The notes below the pieces were generated by a model, which saw only the letters and a program-made list of their open reading frames with translations, ran no database searches and was not told the origin of the DNA. A DNA stretch of 64,000 nucleotides from Thauera sp. UBA6194 (GTDB lineage: Bacteria > Pseudomonadota > Gammaproteobacteria > Burkholderiales > Rhodocyclaceae). The translations under genes were made by a program, and so were the position numbers. The stretch covers positions 1-64,000 of the forward strand of contig DITC01000071.1 of the NCBI GenBank assembly GCA_002422685.1, written 5' to 3'. Positions within the stretch are counted from its first letter, which is position 1, and each line of letters opens with the position of its first letter. Below are positions 17,912 through 29,761 of the stretch, in pieces.

Positions 17912-19381
17912 TTACATCGAAGCAAGCATCGCGTAGGCGCAGACCGACATGAGCATCTGCGGCATCAGCCCGAGTCCCGCGATCGCGAGCCCGTTGGCCG
18001 ACAGCATCACGCGCACTTCGGCCGGGGCGCGAATCGGCGCCGCATCGACCGGCTCGTCGAAGTACATCAGCTTGACCACGCGCAGGTAGTAGAACGCGCC
18101 GATCACGGACATGATGACTGCCAGCACCGCGAGCCAGAAGTAGCCCGCCGCGACCACTGCTTGCAGCACCGACAGCTTGGCGAAGAAGCCGATGAAGAAC
18201 GGCACGCCCGCCATGGAGAACATGACGAACAGCATCATCAGCGCATACCAAGGGCTGCGCTTGTTGAGGCCTTTGAAGTCGTCGATGTTCTCCGCCTCGA
18301 AGCCCGCGCGCGAGAGCAGGATCACCATGCCGAACGAGGCCAGGCTCATGATCACGTAAGAGACCGCGTAGAACATCGCCGAGCTGTAGGCGTTGAGCGC
18401 GAACTGGCGGTCCCCCTCGACCACGCCAGCGAGCAGACCGAGCAGCACGAAGCCCATGTGCGAGATGCCCGAGTAGGCCAGCATGCGCTTGATGTTCTGC
18501 TGCGCGATTGCCGCCAGGTTGCCGAGCACGATCGACGCACCGGCGACCAGCATCAGCATCATCTGCCACTCCTGCGCGAGATCGAACAGCGCCCAGATCA
18601 GCAGGCGCACCGCCATCGCGAACGCGGCGAGCTTGGGCGCAGTCGCGATCACCAGGGTCACCGCCGTCGGCGCACCCTGATATACGTCCGGCACCCACAT
18701 GTGGAAGGGCACGACACCCAGCTTGAAGCTGATCCCGGCCACCAGGAAGACGAGGCCGAACATCAGCACCGTGGTGTTGGCGGTCTGGCCGTGCAGCGCT
18801 TGCGCGATCCCCGAGAATTCGAGCGTCCCGGAGCCGCCGTAGACCATGGACATCCCGTACAGCAGCAGACCGGAGGCCAGCGCGCCGAGCACGAAATACT
18901 TCATCGCCGCTTCGGTCGAACGCGGCGAGTCGCGGTCGAACGCCACCATGGTGTAGAGCGCAAGCGACATCATCTCGAGACCGATGTACATCGGCAGCAT
19001 GTGATTGGCGGTCACCATCACCATCATGCCCAGCGTCATCAGCAAGGCGAGAATGTAGTACTCGGGCTTGTCGATCTTGCGGTCCTCGAGATAGCCGCGC
19101 CCGTAGAGCAGCGCTATTGCGGTCGAGAAATAGATCATCAGCTTCAGAAAGTCTCCCATCAGGTCACTGATGAAGAGGTTGCTGAAGGTATATACGACCT
19201 CGCCATCCATCGTAAAGATGGTGATGAAGGCCGCAAGGATCAGCGTCGCCTGCGTCAGGAGGTAGGACAGGTTGCGCGCGATGCTGCGGGCGAAGGTGCT
19301 CGCGAGCATGATCACCAGCGTCATCACGGCAACGAATATCTCTGCCGCTGCGGGGTAGAAGTCGGGGACGACGAAATTCAT
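17912..19381 (-). CDS. nuoN: NADH-quinone oxidoreductase subunit N
   Basis: This 489-residue, multi-helix inner-membrane protein is one of the three Mrp-antiporter-like proton channels of complex I. About fourteen hydrophobic segments span the whole length. The discontinuous helix regions typical of the family are present (GLEMMSLALYTMVAF in the first half, IKRMLAYSGISHMGF in the middle). It is the last structural nuo gene, 50 bases after nuoM, and is followed by the DUF2818 gene. Its length matches the family. Confidence 0.97.
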   Translation of the reverse strand: MNFVVPDFYPAAAEIFVAVMTLVIMLASTFARSIARNLSYLLTQATLILAAFITIFTMDGEVVYTFSNLFISDLMGDFLKLMIYFSTAIALLYGRGYLEDRKIDKPEYYILALLMTLGMMVMVTANHMLPMYIGLEMMSLALYTMVAFDRDSPRSTEAAMKYFVLGALASGLLLYGMSMVYGGSGTLEFSGIAQALHGQTANTTVLMFGLVFLVAGISFKLGVVPFHMWVPDVYQGAPTAVTLVIATAPKLAAFAMAVRLLIWALFDLAQEWQMMLMLVAGASIVLGNLAAIAQQNIKRMLAYSGISHMGFVLLGLLAGVVEGDRQFALNAYSSAMFYAVSYVIMSLASFGMVILLSRAGFEAENIDDFKGLNKRSPWYALMMLFVMFSMAGVPFFIGFFAKLSVLQAVVAAGYFWLAVLAVIMSVIGAFYYLRVVKLMYFDEPVDAAPIRAPAEVRVMLSANGLAIAGLGLMPQMLMSVCAYAMLASM

Positions 19382-19431
19382 CTTCTGACCAGTCCGTTAA
19401 GTGTCTCTATTGCGCCAGCGCCAAGCAGCGC

Positions 19432-20913
19432 TCAGAGCTTGCTCACGGCAACATGCCGCAGGAGTTCGTTGACCGAGGCGTGCATCACTTCGGTGAACGG
19501 GAAGGGGTACAGGCCCATCGCGAGCACGCAGAACGCGAGGATCGCGAGGAAGGCGAACTCGCGCCCGTTGATGTCCTCGAGTGCAGCCACATGCTTGTTG
19601 GCCACTTTTCCGAACACGACGCGCTTGTACATCCACAGCGAGTAAGCCGCACCCAGGATGAGCGTGGTGGCTGCAATGAAGCCGATCCAGAAGTTGTACT
19701 TGACCGCGCCCAACACCACCATGAACTCGCCGACGAAGCCCGACGTCGCAGGCAAGCCCGAGTTGGCCATGGCGAAGAGCATGAAGAACGCAGCGAACTT
19801 GGGCATGGTGTGCACCACACCGCCGTAGTCTGCGATCTGGCGCGAGTGCATGCGATCGTAGAGCACGCCGATACACAGGAACATCGCGCCCGACACGAAG
19901 CCGTGCGAGATCATCTGCACAAGCGCGCCCTCGACGCCGAGCGGGTTGAACATGAAGAAGCCCAGCGTCACGAAGCCCATGTGTGAAATCGAGGAATACG
20001 CGACCAGCTTCTTCATGTCGGCCTGCACGAGGGCGACAAAGCCGATGTACACGACCGCGATCAGCGACAACGTGATTACCAGCGGCGCGAGCTGGTGCGC
20101 CGCGTCGGGCACGATCGGCAGCGAGAAGCGAAGAAAACCGTACGCGCCGAGCTTGAGGCCGATTGCAGCCAGCACCACCGAACCACCGGTGGGGGCCTCG
20201 ACGTGGGCGTCGGGAAGCCAGGTGTGCACCGGCCACATCGGCACCTTCACACCGAAGGCGATGAGGAAGGCAAGGAAGATCAGGATTTGCGGCTCGATCG
20301 GCAGCGGCAGCTGATGCCAGTCGAGGATGCTGAAGCTGCCACCGGACTGCATGAACAGGTAGAGCAGCGCGAGCAGCATGAGCAGCGAGCCGAGCAGCGT
20401 GTAGAGGAAGAACTTGATCGCGGCATAGACGCGGTTCGCGCCGCCCCAGATACCGATGATCAGGTAGAGCGGGATCAGCGAGGCCTCGAAGAAGACATAG
20501 AACAGGATGCCGTCGAGCGCGGAGAAGATACCGTTCATCAGGCCCGACATGACCAGGAAGGCCGCCATGTACTGCGCAACCTTGCTCTGGATCACCTGCC
20601 AGCCAGCGATCACCACGAGGATCGTGATGAACGCGTTGAGGATGACGAAGAACACCGACAGTCCATCGACGCCGAGGTGGTAGTTGATGTTGAAACGAGG
20701 CACCCAGGACGTCAGTTCGACGAACTGCATCGCGCTCGTGGTCGTGTCGAAGCCCGTGTAGAGCGGAATCGTCACGACGAAGCCAGCCACCGCGACCGCG
20801 AGAGCGAGCATGCGCGCCATCGGGGCATTGCGATCCGAGCCGGTCGCGAGTACCAGCAGGCCACCGAGTATCGGTACCCAGATCGCCAGACTGAGGAGAG
20901 GAATGTCCGTCAT
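19432..20913 (-). CDS. nuoM: NADH-quinone oxidoreductase subunit M
   Basis: This 493-residue antiporter-like proton channel of complex I sits in the membrane arm between NuoL and NuoN. It has about fourteen membrane helices. The key glutamate lies in YVFFEASLIPLYL, and the central lysine-containing helix region reads PMWPVHTWLPDAHVEAPT, followed by KKLVAYSSISHMGF. No truncation or frameshift is seen. It begins 75 bases after nuoL, one of the wider gaps in the operon. Confidence 0.97.
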   Translation of the reverse strand: MTDIPLLSLAIWVPILGGLLVLATGSDRNAPMARMLALAVAVAGFVVTIPLYTGFDTTTSAMQFVELTSWVPRFNINYHLGVDGLSVFFVILNAFITILVVIAGWQVIQSKVAQYMAAFLVMSGLMNGIFSALDGILFYVFFEASLIPLYLIIGIWGGANRVYAAIKFFLYTLLGSLLMLLALLYLFMQSGGSFSILDWHQLPLPIEPQILIFLAFLIAFGVKVPMWPVHTWLPDAHVEAPTGGSVVLAAIGLKLGAYGFLRFSLPIVPDAAHQLAPLVITLSLIAVVYIGFVALVQADMKKLVAYSSISHMGFVTLGFFMFNPLGVEGALVQMISHGFVSGAMFLCIGVLYDRMHSRQIADYGGVVHTMPKFAAFFMLFAMANSGLPATSGFVGEFMVVLGAVKYNFWIGFIAATTLILGAAYSLWMYKRVVFGKVANKHVAALEDINGREFAFLAILAFCVLAMGLYPFPFTEVMHASVNELLRHVAVSKL

Positions 20914-20988
20914 CGTTGCTTTCCGTTCAGTGCGCCGCGAACGGCGCGTTCGATCTTGTTATGTGATTCCGTTTCGCGCGTGCCCGGC

Positions 20989-23010
<2,022 letters not shown>

Positions 23011-23022
23011 CGTGACGCTTCC

Positions 23023-23328
23023 TTAACCCTTGAGGCTGTCCAGATCATCCACGTGGATCGTGCCCATGCTGCGGAACATCACGATCAGGATCGCCAGGCC
23101 GATTGCGGATTCAGCTGCGGCGACGGTGAGGATGAAGAAAACGAAAACCTGGCCTGCGATATCACCCAGGTAATGCGAGAAGGCGACGAAGTTCATATTG
23201 ACCGACAGCAGCATCAGTTCGATGGCCATCAGCAGCACGATCAGGTTCTTCCGGTTGAGGAAGATCCCGACCACGCTGATCGCGAACAGGATCGCGCCCA
23301 GGATGAGGAAATGGGAAAGCGAAAGCAT
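23023..23328 (-). CDS. nuoK: NADH-quinone oxidoreductase subunit K
   Basis: This 101-residue, three-helix membrane subunit is homologous to MrpC. It carries two buried glutamates in helices 2 and 3 (Glu37 in LLMAIELMLLS and Glu73 in VAAAESAIGLA), equivalent to the essential E. coli Glu36 and Glu72. The ATG at 23328 gives the standard family length and has AGGGGG upstream. An in-frame start at 23349 would add seven residues and was not chosen. Confidence 0.96.
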   Translation of the reverse strand: MLSLSHFLILGAILFAISVVGIFLNRKNLIVLLMAIELMLLSVNMNFVAFSHYLGDIAGQVFVFFILTVAAAESAIGLAILIVMFRSMGTIHVDDLDSLKG

Positions 23329-23392
23329 CAGTGAACCCCCTGGTCGCACCTGCCAACGGCAGGCGCGGTTCTTATTTTCTTCAGCTGCGACG

Positions 23393-23998
23393 TCAGTCTT
23401 GTTTCTCGGCCTGCATCTTCACGAGCTCTACCCGGCCTTCACGCTTGACCGACACCTGCTCCGATGGCGGGATGTATTTCAGACCCTTGCGCTTGCGCAG
23501 CGTCAGTGCGACCGCCGCGACCATCGCGACGAGCAGCACCAGAGAGGCAAGCTCGAAGGCATACACGTAGTCGGTGTAGAGCACCCGGCCGAGTTCGCGG
23601 GTGTTGCTGAAGGTCTCCGCGGCTGCGGGCGGAGCCGGCATGCTCTCCAGGCCGAAATACGGCCCACCCAGAATCATGACCATCTCGACCAGCATCAACA
23701 CGCCAACCAGCGCACCGACCGGCAGATAGCCCCAGAACCCTTCCCGCAGGCGGTCGAGGTTGATGTCCAGCATCATGACCACGAACAGGAAAAGCACCAT
23801 GACCGCGCCCACGTACACCATCACGAGGGTGATCGCCAGAAATTCGGCCTGCAGCAGCAACCAGATGCCACCCGCATTGAAGAAAACCAGCACCAGATAA
23901 AGTGCGGCATGCACCGGGTTGCGGGCCGTGATCACCCTCAGTGCGGCGAGCACCATGATCACGGCTAGAAAGTAGAAGACGAAGGTCTTGAATTCCAT
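23393..23998 (-). CDS. nuoJ: NADH-quinone oxidoreductase subunit J
   Basis: This 201-residue membrane subunit of complex I has five predicted helices, the last near residues 150-170. The conserved third helix, VMVYVGAVMVLFLFVVMML, contains the pi-bulge region that takes part in the conformational coupling of quinone reduction. After the last helix a basic, Lys-rich tail of about 30 residues extends into the cytosol. It is 64 bases upstream of nuoK and 32 bases downstream of nuoI. Confidence 0.96.
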   Translation of the reverse strand: MEFKTFVFYFLAVIMVLAALRVITARNPVHAALYLVLVFFNAGGIWLLLQAEFLAITLVMVYVGAVMVLFLFVVMMLDINLDRLREGFWGYLPVGALVGVLMLVEMVMILGGPYFGLESMPAPPAAAETFSNTRELGRVLYTDYVYAFELASLVLLVAMVAAVALTLRKRKGLKYIPPSEQVSVKREGRVELVKMQAEKQD

Positions 23999-24030
23999 GT
24001 TCTCGGCTGTGGCGCTTGTGCGCCCTCCCC

Positions 24031-24516
24031 TTAGCGGTACTTGGCGTCCTGCTCGCGGTCGGCGGCGATTTGCGCCTCGTGTCGATCTCCCACCGCCAGC
24101 AACATCTGCTTGGTGTAGTAGAGATCGCCACGCTGCTCACCGTGATATTCGAGCACGCGGGTTTCGACGATCGCATCCACCGGGCAGGCTTCCTCGCAGA
24201 AACCACAGAAGATGCACTTGGTGAGGTCGATGTCGTAACGCGTCGTGCGGCGTGAGCCGTCATCGCGCTGGTCCGACTCGATGGTGATCGCCATCGCAGG
24301 GCAGATCGCTTCGCACAGCTTGCATGCGATGCAGCGCTCTTCCCCGTTGGGATAGCGACGCAGGGCATGCAGACCGCGGAAGCGGTTGCTCTGCGGCGTT
24401 TTCTCCTCGGGATACAGGATGGTGATCTTGCGCTGGAAGAAATGCCGCCCGGTCAGGGCCATGCCCTTGACGAGTTCCTTCAGGAACAGACTGCCGATGT
24501 AATCCTTGGCACCCAT
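24031..24516 (-). CDS. nuoI: NADH-quinone oxidoreductase subunit I
   Basis: This 161-residue peripheral-arm subunit carries two [4Fe-4S] clusters (N6a and N6b) that pass electrons from NuoG to the terminal N2 cluster in NuoB. Both binding motifs are complete: CIACKLCEAICP and CIFCGFCEEACP. The amphipathic N-terminus (KDYIGSLFLKELVKGMALTG) is the usual membrane-contacting helix. It starts seven bases after the nuoH stop. Confidence 0.98.
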   Translation of the reverse strand: MGAKDYIGSLFLKELVKGMALTGRHFFQRKITILYPEEKTPQSNRFRGLHALRRYPNGEERCIACKLCEAICPAMAITIESDQRDDGSRRTTRYDIDLTKCIFCGFCEEACPVDAIVETRVLEYHGEQRGDLYYTKQMLLAVGDRHEAQIAADREQDAKYR

Positions 24517-24523
24517 GGTCTAC

Positions 24524-25573
24524 TCAACTCCAGATCGACAACGGCGACATCATCCAGACCGCCACCACAAACACCCACACCAGGGTGACAGGAATGAACA
24601 CCTTCCAGCCCAGCCGCATGATGTGGTCGTAGCGGAAGCGCGGGAAGGTGGCGCGCGCCCACAGGAACAGCAGGAGGATGAACGCCGTCTTCAGGGCCAG
24701 CCAGAAGAAGCCATCGGGCAGGAAACCCACGGGCGACAGCCAGCCACCGAGGAACAGGACCGAGGTCAGGATCGAGACCAGGATCATGTTCGCGTATTCA
24801 GCGAGGAAGAAGAGCGCGAAGGTCATGCCCGAGTATTCGACCATGTGCCCCGCCACCACCTCGGCTTCACCTTCCACGACGTCGAAGGGCGCGCGGTTGG
24901 TCTCGGCGATGCCCGAGATCACGTACACCACGAACATCGGGAACAGCGGCAGCCAGTTCCAGGACAGGAAACCCAGGCCCATGCCTGCAAACATGCCCTC
25001 GGACTGCGACATCACGATGTCGGACAGATTGAGACTGGCGGAGATCAGCAGCACGCAGATCAGCGCGAACCCCATCGACACCTCGTAAGACACCATCTGC
25101 GCCGCGGCACGCATCGCCCCCAGGAAGGGGTACTTGGAGTTCGACGCCCAACCGGCCACGATCACGCCGTAGACCTCGAGCGAGGTGATCGCGAGCAGGA
25201 ACAGCAGACCGGCATTGACGTTGGCCAGCACGAGACCGTCGTCGAAAGGCACCACCGCCCATGCTGCGAGGGACGGGGCGATCGCGAGGATCGGGCCAAG
25301 GATGAACAGTCCCTTGCTTGCGCCGCTGGGGACGATGATCTCCTTGAACAGCAGCTTCATGCCGTCGGCAATCGGCTGCAGCAAGCCTTTGGGGCCCACG
25401 CGGTTGGGGCCGATCCGCACCTGCATGAAGCCGATGACCTTGCGCTCGGCCAATGTCAGATAAGCCACGCAGAGCATCAGCGGCGCGATGATGGCGACGA
25501 TCTTGATGAGCGTCCAGATCGCCGTCCAGCTCGGACCGAAGAACTCGGCAACGGGTTGCAGCATCGATTCCAT
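24524..25573 (-). CDS. nuoH: NADH-quinone oxidoreductase subunit H
   Basis: This 349-residue membrane subunit forms most of the quinone-binding chamber at the junction of the two arms of complex I. It has eight or more hydrophobic helices, and the first cytosolic loop shows the conserved RIGPNRVGPKGLLQPIADG motif. Acidic loop residues (DVVEGEAEVVAGHMVEYSG) that line the E-channel are intact. Its ATG overlaps the nuoG stop by one base (TGATG), implying re-initiation. No defect is seen. Confidence 0.97.
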   Translation of the reverse strand: MESMLQPVAEFFGPSWTAIWTLIKIVAIIAPLMLCVAYLTLAERKVIGFMQVRIGPNRVGPKGLLQPIADGMKLLFKEIIVPSGASKGLFILGPILAIAPSLAAWAVVPFDDGLVLANVNAGLLFLLAITSLEVYGVIVAGWASNSKYPFLGAMRAAAQMVSYEVSMGFALICVLLISASLNLSDIVMSQSEGMFAGMGLGFLSWNWLPLFPMFVVYVISGIAETNRAPFDVVEGEAEVVAGHMVEYSGMTFALFFLAEYANMILVSILTSVLFLGGWLSPVGFLPDGFFWLALKTAFILLLFLWARATFPRFRYDHIMRLGWKVFIPVTLVWVFVVAVWMMSPLSIWS

Positions 25574-27912
25574 CAGACACGCTCCACGCTGAGATCACCG
25601 CTCATCGCGCCAAGCGCGGCGGTCGAGGGGTGCGCCGCGGCCACACGCACGCAACCTTCCGCGAGGCCGGCATCCGCCTCGACGATAAGTTGCGCGCTAC
25701 CGCCGCCTTGCGAGACCCGCACACGGTCTCCGGCCGCGAGGCCGAGCGACGCGAGCGTTGCGGGGGCGATACGCGCGGTGGGTGCGGCTGCGTCACGCGC
25801 TTTCTGCAGTGCCGGCGCACGGCGCACCAGCGGATCGGCAAAGTAGATCGGCACATCGGTGACGCGCTCGAGCTGCGCGCTGGCGTGCGACGCTGCATTG
25901 ATCACGATCCCGCGGATGGCGTTGTCGAGCCGCGAGGAGATGTCGCCGCCGAGGGCCTCATCGCGCACCGCTTCGGAGTCGCCGTATGCGAAACCCTCGA
26001 GCTCGAGCAGATTTCCCAGCACGCGCAACACTTTCCAGGCCGGACGCACCTCGCCGAGCGGCCGTGCGACGGCGGTGAAGCTCTGCGCCCTGCCCTCGCA
26101 ATTCACGAAGGTGCCCGAGGTCTCGGTAAAGGGTGCGGCCGGCAGCAGCACATCGGCAAGCTCGCGCAGCGCGGGCGAGTCGAACGCGCTCAAGGCCACG
26201 ACGAGTTGGGCCGAACGCAGCGCGGACACCGTCGCGCTCGGGTTGGCAAAATCGAGTTCAGGCTCGGCACCGAGCACGACGTAAGCCTTGCGCGCCTGTT
26301 CGATCATCGCGCCGGCGTCGAGGCCGCCTTCACCCGGGACGGCCTTGGCGATATAGCCGCCAACACTGTTAGCGGCTTCACCGATGACACCGAAGACACC
26401 GTCGGTGAGGCGGGCGATCTCCTGCGCCAGGGTGTGCAGCTCGCTGTAGCGCTCGTGCTGGACTGCAAGGTTGCCCAGCCAGACCGCCACCTTGCGTCCG
26501 CTCGCGAGACTCTGCGCGATCGCCAGCGCTTCGTCCGAAACCGTCTCGGGGAGCTTCCCATGCAGACCGGAGCTGATTTCAGCGCCTTTTTCACGCGCGA
26601 CCGCAACCACCACCTGCGCCATCACCGACACCATGGCCGAGGGTGCGACCCGTGCGCGGTTACGCACCGGGATCAGCCACTCTTCGGCATTTGGCCCGAT
26701 CGCGCTCACGTGCAGGCCCTTCTTGACCGCCTGGCGAACGCGCTGGGCGAGCAAGGGCGCGTCCTTGCGCAGGAAGCTGCCGACCACGAGCAGGCGGGTC
26801 AGATCCTTCACACCAGCGATCGACATGCCCAGCCACGGAGCACCCATGCGGTGCGCGTCGAAGCGCGCGTCCGACTGCCGCAGGCGGAAGTCCACGTTTT
26901 GCGAGCCGAGGCCGCGGGTGAGCTTTTGCAGAAGGTAGAGCTCTTCGACGGTGGCGTGAGGCGAGCCGAGCGCACCGATCGCGCCAGCGCCGTGGTCGTT
27001 CGCGACGCCGCGCAGACCACTGGCAGCAAACTCGAGCGCCGCCTGCCAGCCGACCTGCTGCCAGACGCCACCCTGCTTGATCATCGGCACGGTCAGGCGC
27101 TCGTCGCTGGCCAGGGCCTCGTACGAGAAGCGGTCCTTGTCGGATAGCCAGCACTCGTTGATCTCTTCGTTCTCGAACGGCAAGACGCGCTTGACCGCGT
27201 CGTGCTTGGTCTGAACGATGAGGTTGGTGCCGAGCGAATCGTGCGGACTCACCGACCTGCGGCGTGAAAGCTCCCAGGTGCGGGCAGAGAAGCGGAAGGG
27301 CTTCGAGGTCAGCGCACCCACCGGGCAAAGATCGATGATGTTGCCGGAGAGCTCCGAATCGACCGTCTTCTCGATGAAGGGCATGATCTCGGCGTGCTCG
27401 CCGCGGAAGGCCTGTCCGAGTTCCATCTCACCGGCGATCTCGGTGGTGAAACGAACGCAGCGCGTGCAGTTGATGCAGCGCGTCATGTCAGTCGAGACCA
27501 GCGGACCGAGGTTCTTGTTGAAGACGACGCGCTTTTCTTCCTGGTAGCGCGAAGCCGTCGAACCATAACCGACCGCGAGGTCCTGGAGCTGGCACTCGCC
27601 GCCCTGATCGCAGATCGGGCAGTCGAGCGGGTGATTGATAAGCAGGAACTCCATCACCCCTTTCTGCGCCTTGATCGCCAGCTCGGAGTGCGTCCACACC
27701 TTCATGCCGTTGGTCACGGGCGTCGCACAGGCCGGAAGTGGCTTGGGCGCCTTTTCGACCTGCACGAGACACATGCGGCAGCTCGCGGCGATGGACAGTT
27801 TCTTGTGGTAGCAGAAGTGCGGGATGTACGTACCCGCGACCGAGGCGGCATCCATCACGGTGCTGCCATCCTCGACCTGGACCTGCTTGCCGTCGATTTC
27901 GATCTCTAGCAT
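25573..27912 (-). CDS. nuoG: NADH-quinone oxidoreductase subunit G
   Basis: This 779-residue largest soluble subunit of complex I carries several iron-sulfur clusters. The N-terminal ferredoxin-like domain has the [2Fe-2S] cysteines (FCYHKKLSIAASCRMC). A His-Cys3 [4Fe-4S] site (DCPICDQGGECQLQD) and a CINCTRC motif follow. The rest is a molybdopterin-oxidoreductase-like fold without cofactor. The ATG at 27912 was chosen because it overlaps the nuoF stop by seven bases; the extension to 27969 lies inside nuoF. It is shorter than E. coli NuoG (about 908), as in other betaproteobacteria. Confidence 0.97.
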   Translation of the reverse strand: MLEIEIDGKQVQVEDGSTVMDAASVAGTYIPHFCYHKKLSIAASCRMCLVQVEKAPKPLPACATPVTNGMKVWTHSELAIKAQKGVMEFLLINHPLDCPICDQGGECQLQDLAVGYGSTASRYQEEKRVVFNKNLGPLVSTDMTRCINCTRCVRFTTEIAGEMELGQAFRGEHAEIMPFIEKTVDSELSGNIIDLCPVGALTSKPFRFSARTWELSRRRSVSPHDSLGTNLIVQTKHDAVKRVLPFENEEINECWLSDKDRFSYEALASDERLTVPMIKQGGVWQQVGWQAALEFAASGLRGVANDHGAGAIGALGSPHATVEELYLLQKLTRGLGSQNVDFRLRQSDARFDAHRMGAPWLGMSIAGVKDLTRLLVVGSFLRKDAPLLAQRVRQAVKKGLHVSAIGPNAEEWLIPVRNRARVAPSAMVSVMAQVVVAVAREKGAEISSGLHGKLPETVSDEALAIAQSLASGRKVAVWLGNLAVQHERYSELHTLAQEIARLTDGVFGVIGEAANSVGGYIAKAVPGEGGLDAGAMIEQARKAYVVLGAEPELDFANPSATVSALRSAQLVVALSAFDSPALRELADVLLPAAPFTETSGTFVNCEGRAQSFTAVARPLGEVRPAWKVLRVLGNLLELEGFAYGDSEAVRDEALGGDISSRLDNAIRGIVINAASHASAQLERVTDVPIYFADPLVRRAPALQKARDAAAPTARIAPATLASLGLAAGDRVRVSQGGGSAQLIVEADAGLAEGCVRVAAAHPSTAALGAMSGDLSVERV

Positions 27913-29225
27913 GAGGGGCTCACGTAGATTTGACTGCCTGCGCGCTGCACTTCTGGCGGCACGAGGCACTTCTTGTTTTCGATGTGGTATTCGAACTCGC
28001 TGCCGAAATGCTTGACGAAGCTCTGTACGGGCATCGAGGCGGCATCACCAAGGGCGCAGATGGTGCGGCCCATGATGTTGGTGGTGACGGAATTGAGCAG
28101 ATCGAGGTCATCCGGGCGGCCGAGCCCGTGCTCGATCCGATGGACCACGCGATAGAGCCAACCCGTACCTTCTCGACAGGGCGTGCATTGACCGCAGGAT
28201 TCCTCGAAATAGAAGTAGGACAGACGCTCGAGCGCCTTGACCATGCAGGTGGTCTCGTCCATGACGATCACTGCGCCCGAGCCCAGCATGGAGCCGGCCT
28301 TGGAGATGGAGTCATAGTCCATCGTGCAGTCCATCATCACGCTGCCCGGAACGACCGGCGCGGACGACCCGCCCGGGATCACGGCCTTGAGCTTGCGCCC
28401 GCCGCGCACTCCACCCGCCATCTCGAGCAGTTCCGAGAACGGCGTGCCGAGCGGGATCTCGTAGTTGCCGGGGCGATTCACATGCCCCGACACCGAGAAC
28501 AGCTTCATGCCGCCGTTGTTGGGCTTGCCGAGGTTCAGAAAGGCCTCGCCGCCCATGTTCAGGATGAAGGGCACCGAAGCGAAGGTTTCGGTGTTGTTGA
28601 TCGTCGTGGGCTTGCCGTAGAGGCCGTAGCTCGCCGGGAACGGCGGCTTGAAGCGCGGCTGCCCCTTCTTGCCCTCGATCGATTCGAGCAAGGCGGTTTC
28701 TTCACCGCAGATGTACGCGCCGTACCCGTGGTGCGCAAAGAGCTCGAAAGAGAAGTCCGAGCCCAGGATGTTCTTGCCGAGCAGACCGGCTTCACGGGCT
28801 TCGGCGAGCGCCTCCTCGAAGCGTTGATAGACCTCGAATATCTCGCCGTGAATGTAGTTGTAGCCACGCGCCGCACCCATGGCGTAGGCGGCGATGGTCA
28901 TGCCCTCGATCACCGCGTGCGGGTTGTAGCGCAGGATGTCGCGGTCCTTGAAGGTGCCGGGCTCGCCCTCGTCGGAGTTGCACGCCAGATACTTGTCGCC
29001 CGGGAACGAGCGCGGCATGAAACTCCACTTCAGGCCGGTCGGGAATCCCGCACCGCCCCGCCCACGCAGGACCGAAGCCTTGAGTTCGGCGATCACGGCG
29101 TCCTGGGTGACGTTCTCGGCGAGCAGTTTTTTGAGCGCCGAGTAGCCACCGCGGGCAACGTAGTCCTGGAGCCGCCAGGTGCGGTCGCCGTCACAGCCGG
29201 CGAGGATCATTCCTTGCGTGCTCAT
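27906..29225 (-). CDS. nuoF: NADH-quinone oxidoreductase subunit F (NADH-binding)
   Basis: This 439-residue subunit binds NADH and FMN and holds the N3 [4Fe-4S] cluster. The nucleotide-binding loop is RGRGGAGFPTGLKW. The FMN region includes CNSDEGEPGTFKDRD, and the cluster motif is ESCGQCTPCREGTGW with a fourth Cys further on (GRTICALGD). The ATG at 29225 overlaps the nuoE stop in an ATGA; the longer opening to 29282 is inside nuoE. The NADH-dehydrogenase module E-F-G is translationally coupled throughout. Confidence 0.98.
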   Translation of the reverse strand: MSTQGMILAGCDGDRTWRLQDYVARGGYSALKKLLAENVTQDAVIAELKASVLRGRGGAGFPTGLKWSFMPRSFPGDKYLACNSDEGEPGTFKDRDILRYNPHAVIEGMTIAAYAMGAARGYNYIHGEIFEVYQRFEEALAEAREAGLLGKNILGSDFSFELFAHHGYGAYICGEETALLESIEGKKGQPRFKPPFPASYGLYGKPTTINNTETFASVPFILNMGGEAFLNLGKPNNGGMKLFSVSGHVNRPGNYEIPLGTPFSELLEMAGGVRGGRKLKAVIPGGSSAPVVPGSVMMDCTMDYDSISKAGSMLGSGAVIVMDETTCMVKALERLSYFYFEESCGQCTPCREGTGWLYRVVHRIEHGLGRPDDLDLLNSVTTNIMGRTICALGDAASMPVQSFVKHFGSEFEYHIENKKCLVPPEVQRAGSQIYVSPSC

Positions 29226-29701
29226 TTCTTGTCCAGGTCGGCCAGCATCTGGTCGATCTTTTCGGTGGTCATCCAGCTGCACATGTGATGGTTATTCACC
29301 AGCAGCACCGGGGCGTCACCGCAGGCGCCCATGCATTCACCTTCCTTGAGCGTGAATTTGCCGTCGGAGGTGGTTTCGTTGAAGTCGATGCCGAGCTTCT
29401 GCTTGAGGTACTCAGCCGCATCCACACCACCGGAGAGCGCGCACGGCAGGTTGGTGCACACGGTGAGCTTGTGGCGCCCGACCGGCTCGAGATCGTACAT
29501 GTTGTAGAAACTGGCGACCTCGTATGCGGCGATTGCCGGCATGGCCAAGTACTGCGCGACGAACTCGATGAGTTCCTTCGGCAGCCAGCCCTTTTCAACC
29601 TGCGCGATCCGCAGCGCAGCCATCACGGCGGACTGCTTTTGATCGGGCGGATATTTTGCGATCTCTCGATCGATCTGTTGCAGCGATTCCTGGCTCAGCA
29701 T
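29222..29701 (-). CDS. nuoE: NADH-quinone oxidoreductase subunit E
   Basis: This 159-residue thioredoxin-like subunit carries the off-path [2Fe-2S] cluster N1a. The four cysteine ligands are in VCTNLPCALSGG and GECMGACGDAPV. The ATG at 29701 gives the usual length, beginning MLSQESLQQIDREIAKYP. A TTG at 29755, seven bases after nuoD, would add an acidic 18-residue extension and cannot be excluded, because the ribosome binding site of 29701 (GGAAG, 11 bases away) is not ideal. Confidence 0.95.
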   Translation of the reverse strand: MLSQESLQQIDREIAKYPPDQKQSAVMAALRIAQVEKGWLPKELIEFVAQYLAMPAIAAYEVASFYNMYDLEPVGRHKLTVCTNLPCALSGGVDAAEYLKQKLGIDFNETTSDGKFTLKEGECMGACGDAPVLLVNNHHMCSWMTTEKIDQMLADLDKK

Positions 29702-29761
29702 GTCGTCTTGATCTTCCGGATAGCCTGCCGATTCGTATTCGTGTATGTCGTGCAATCGCGT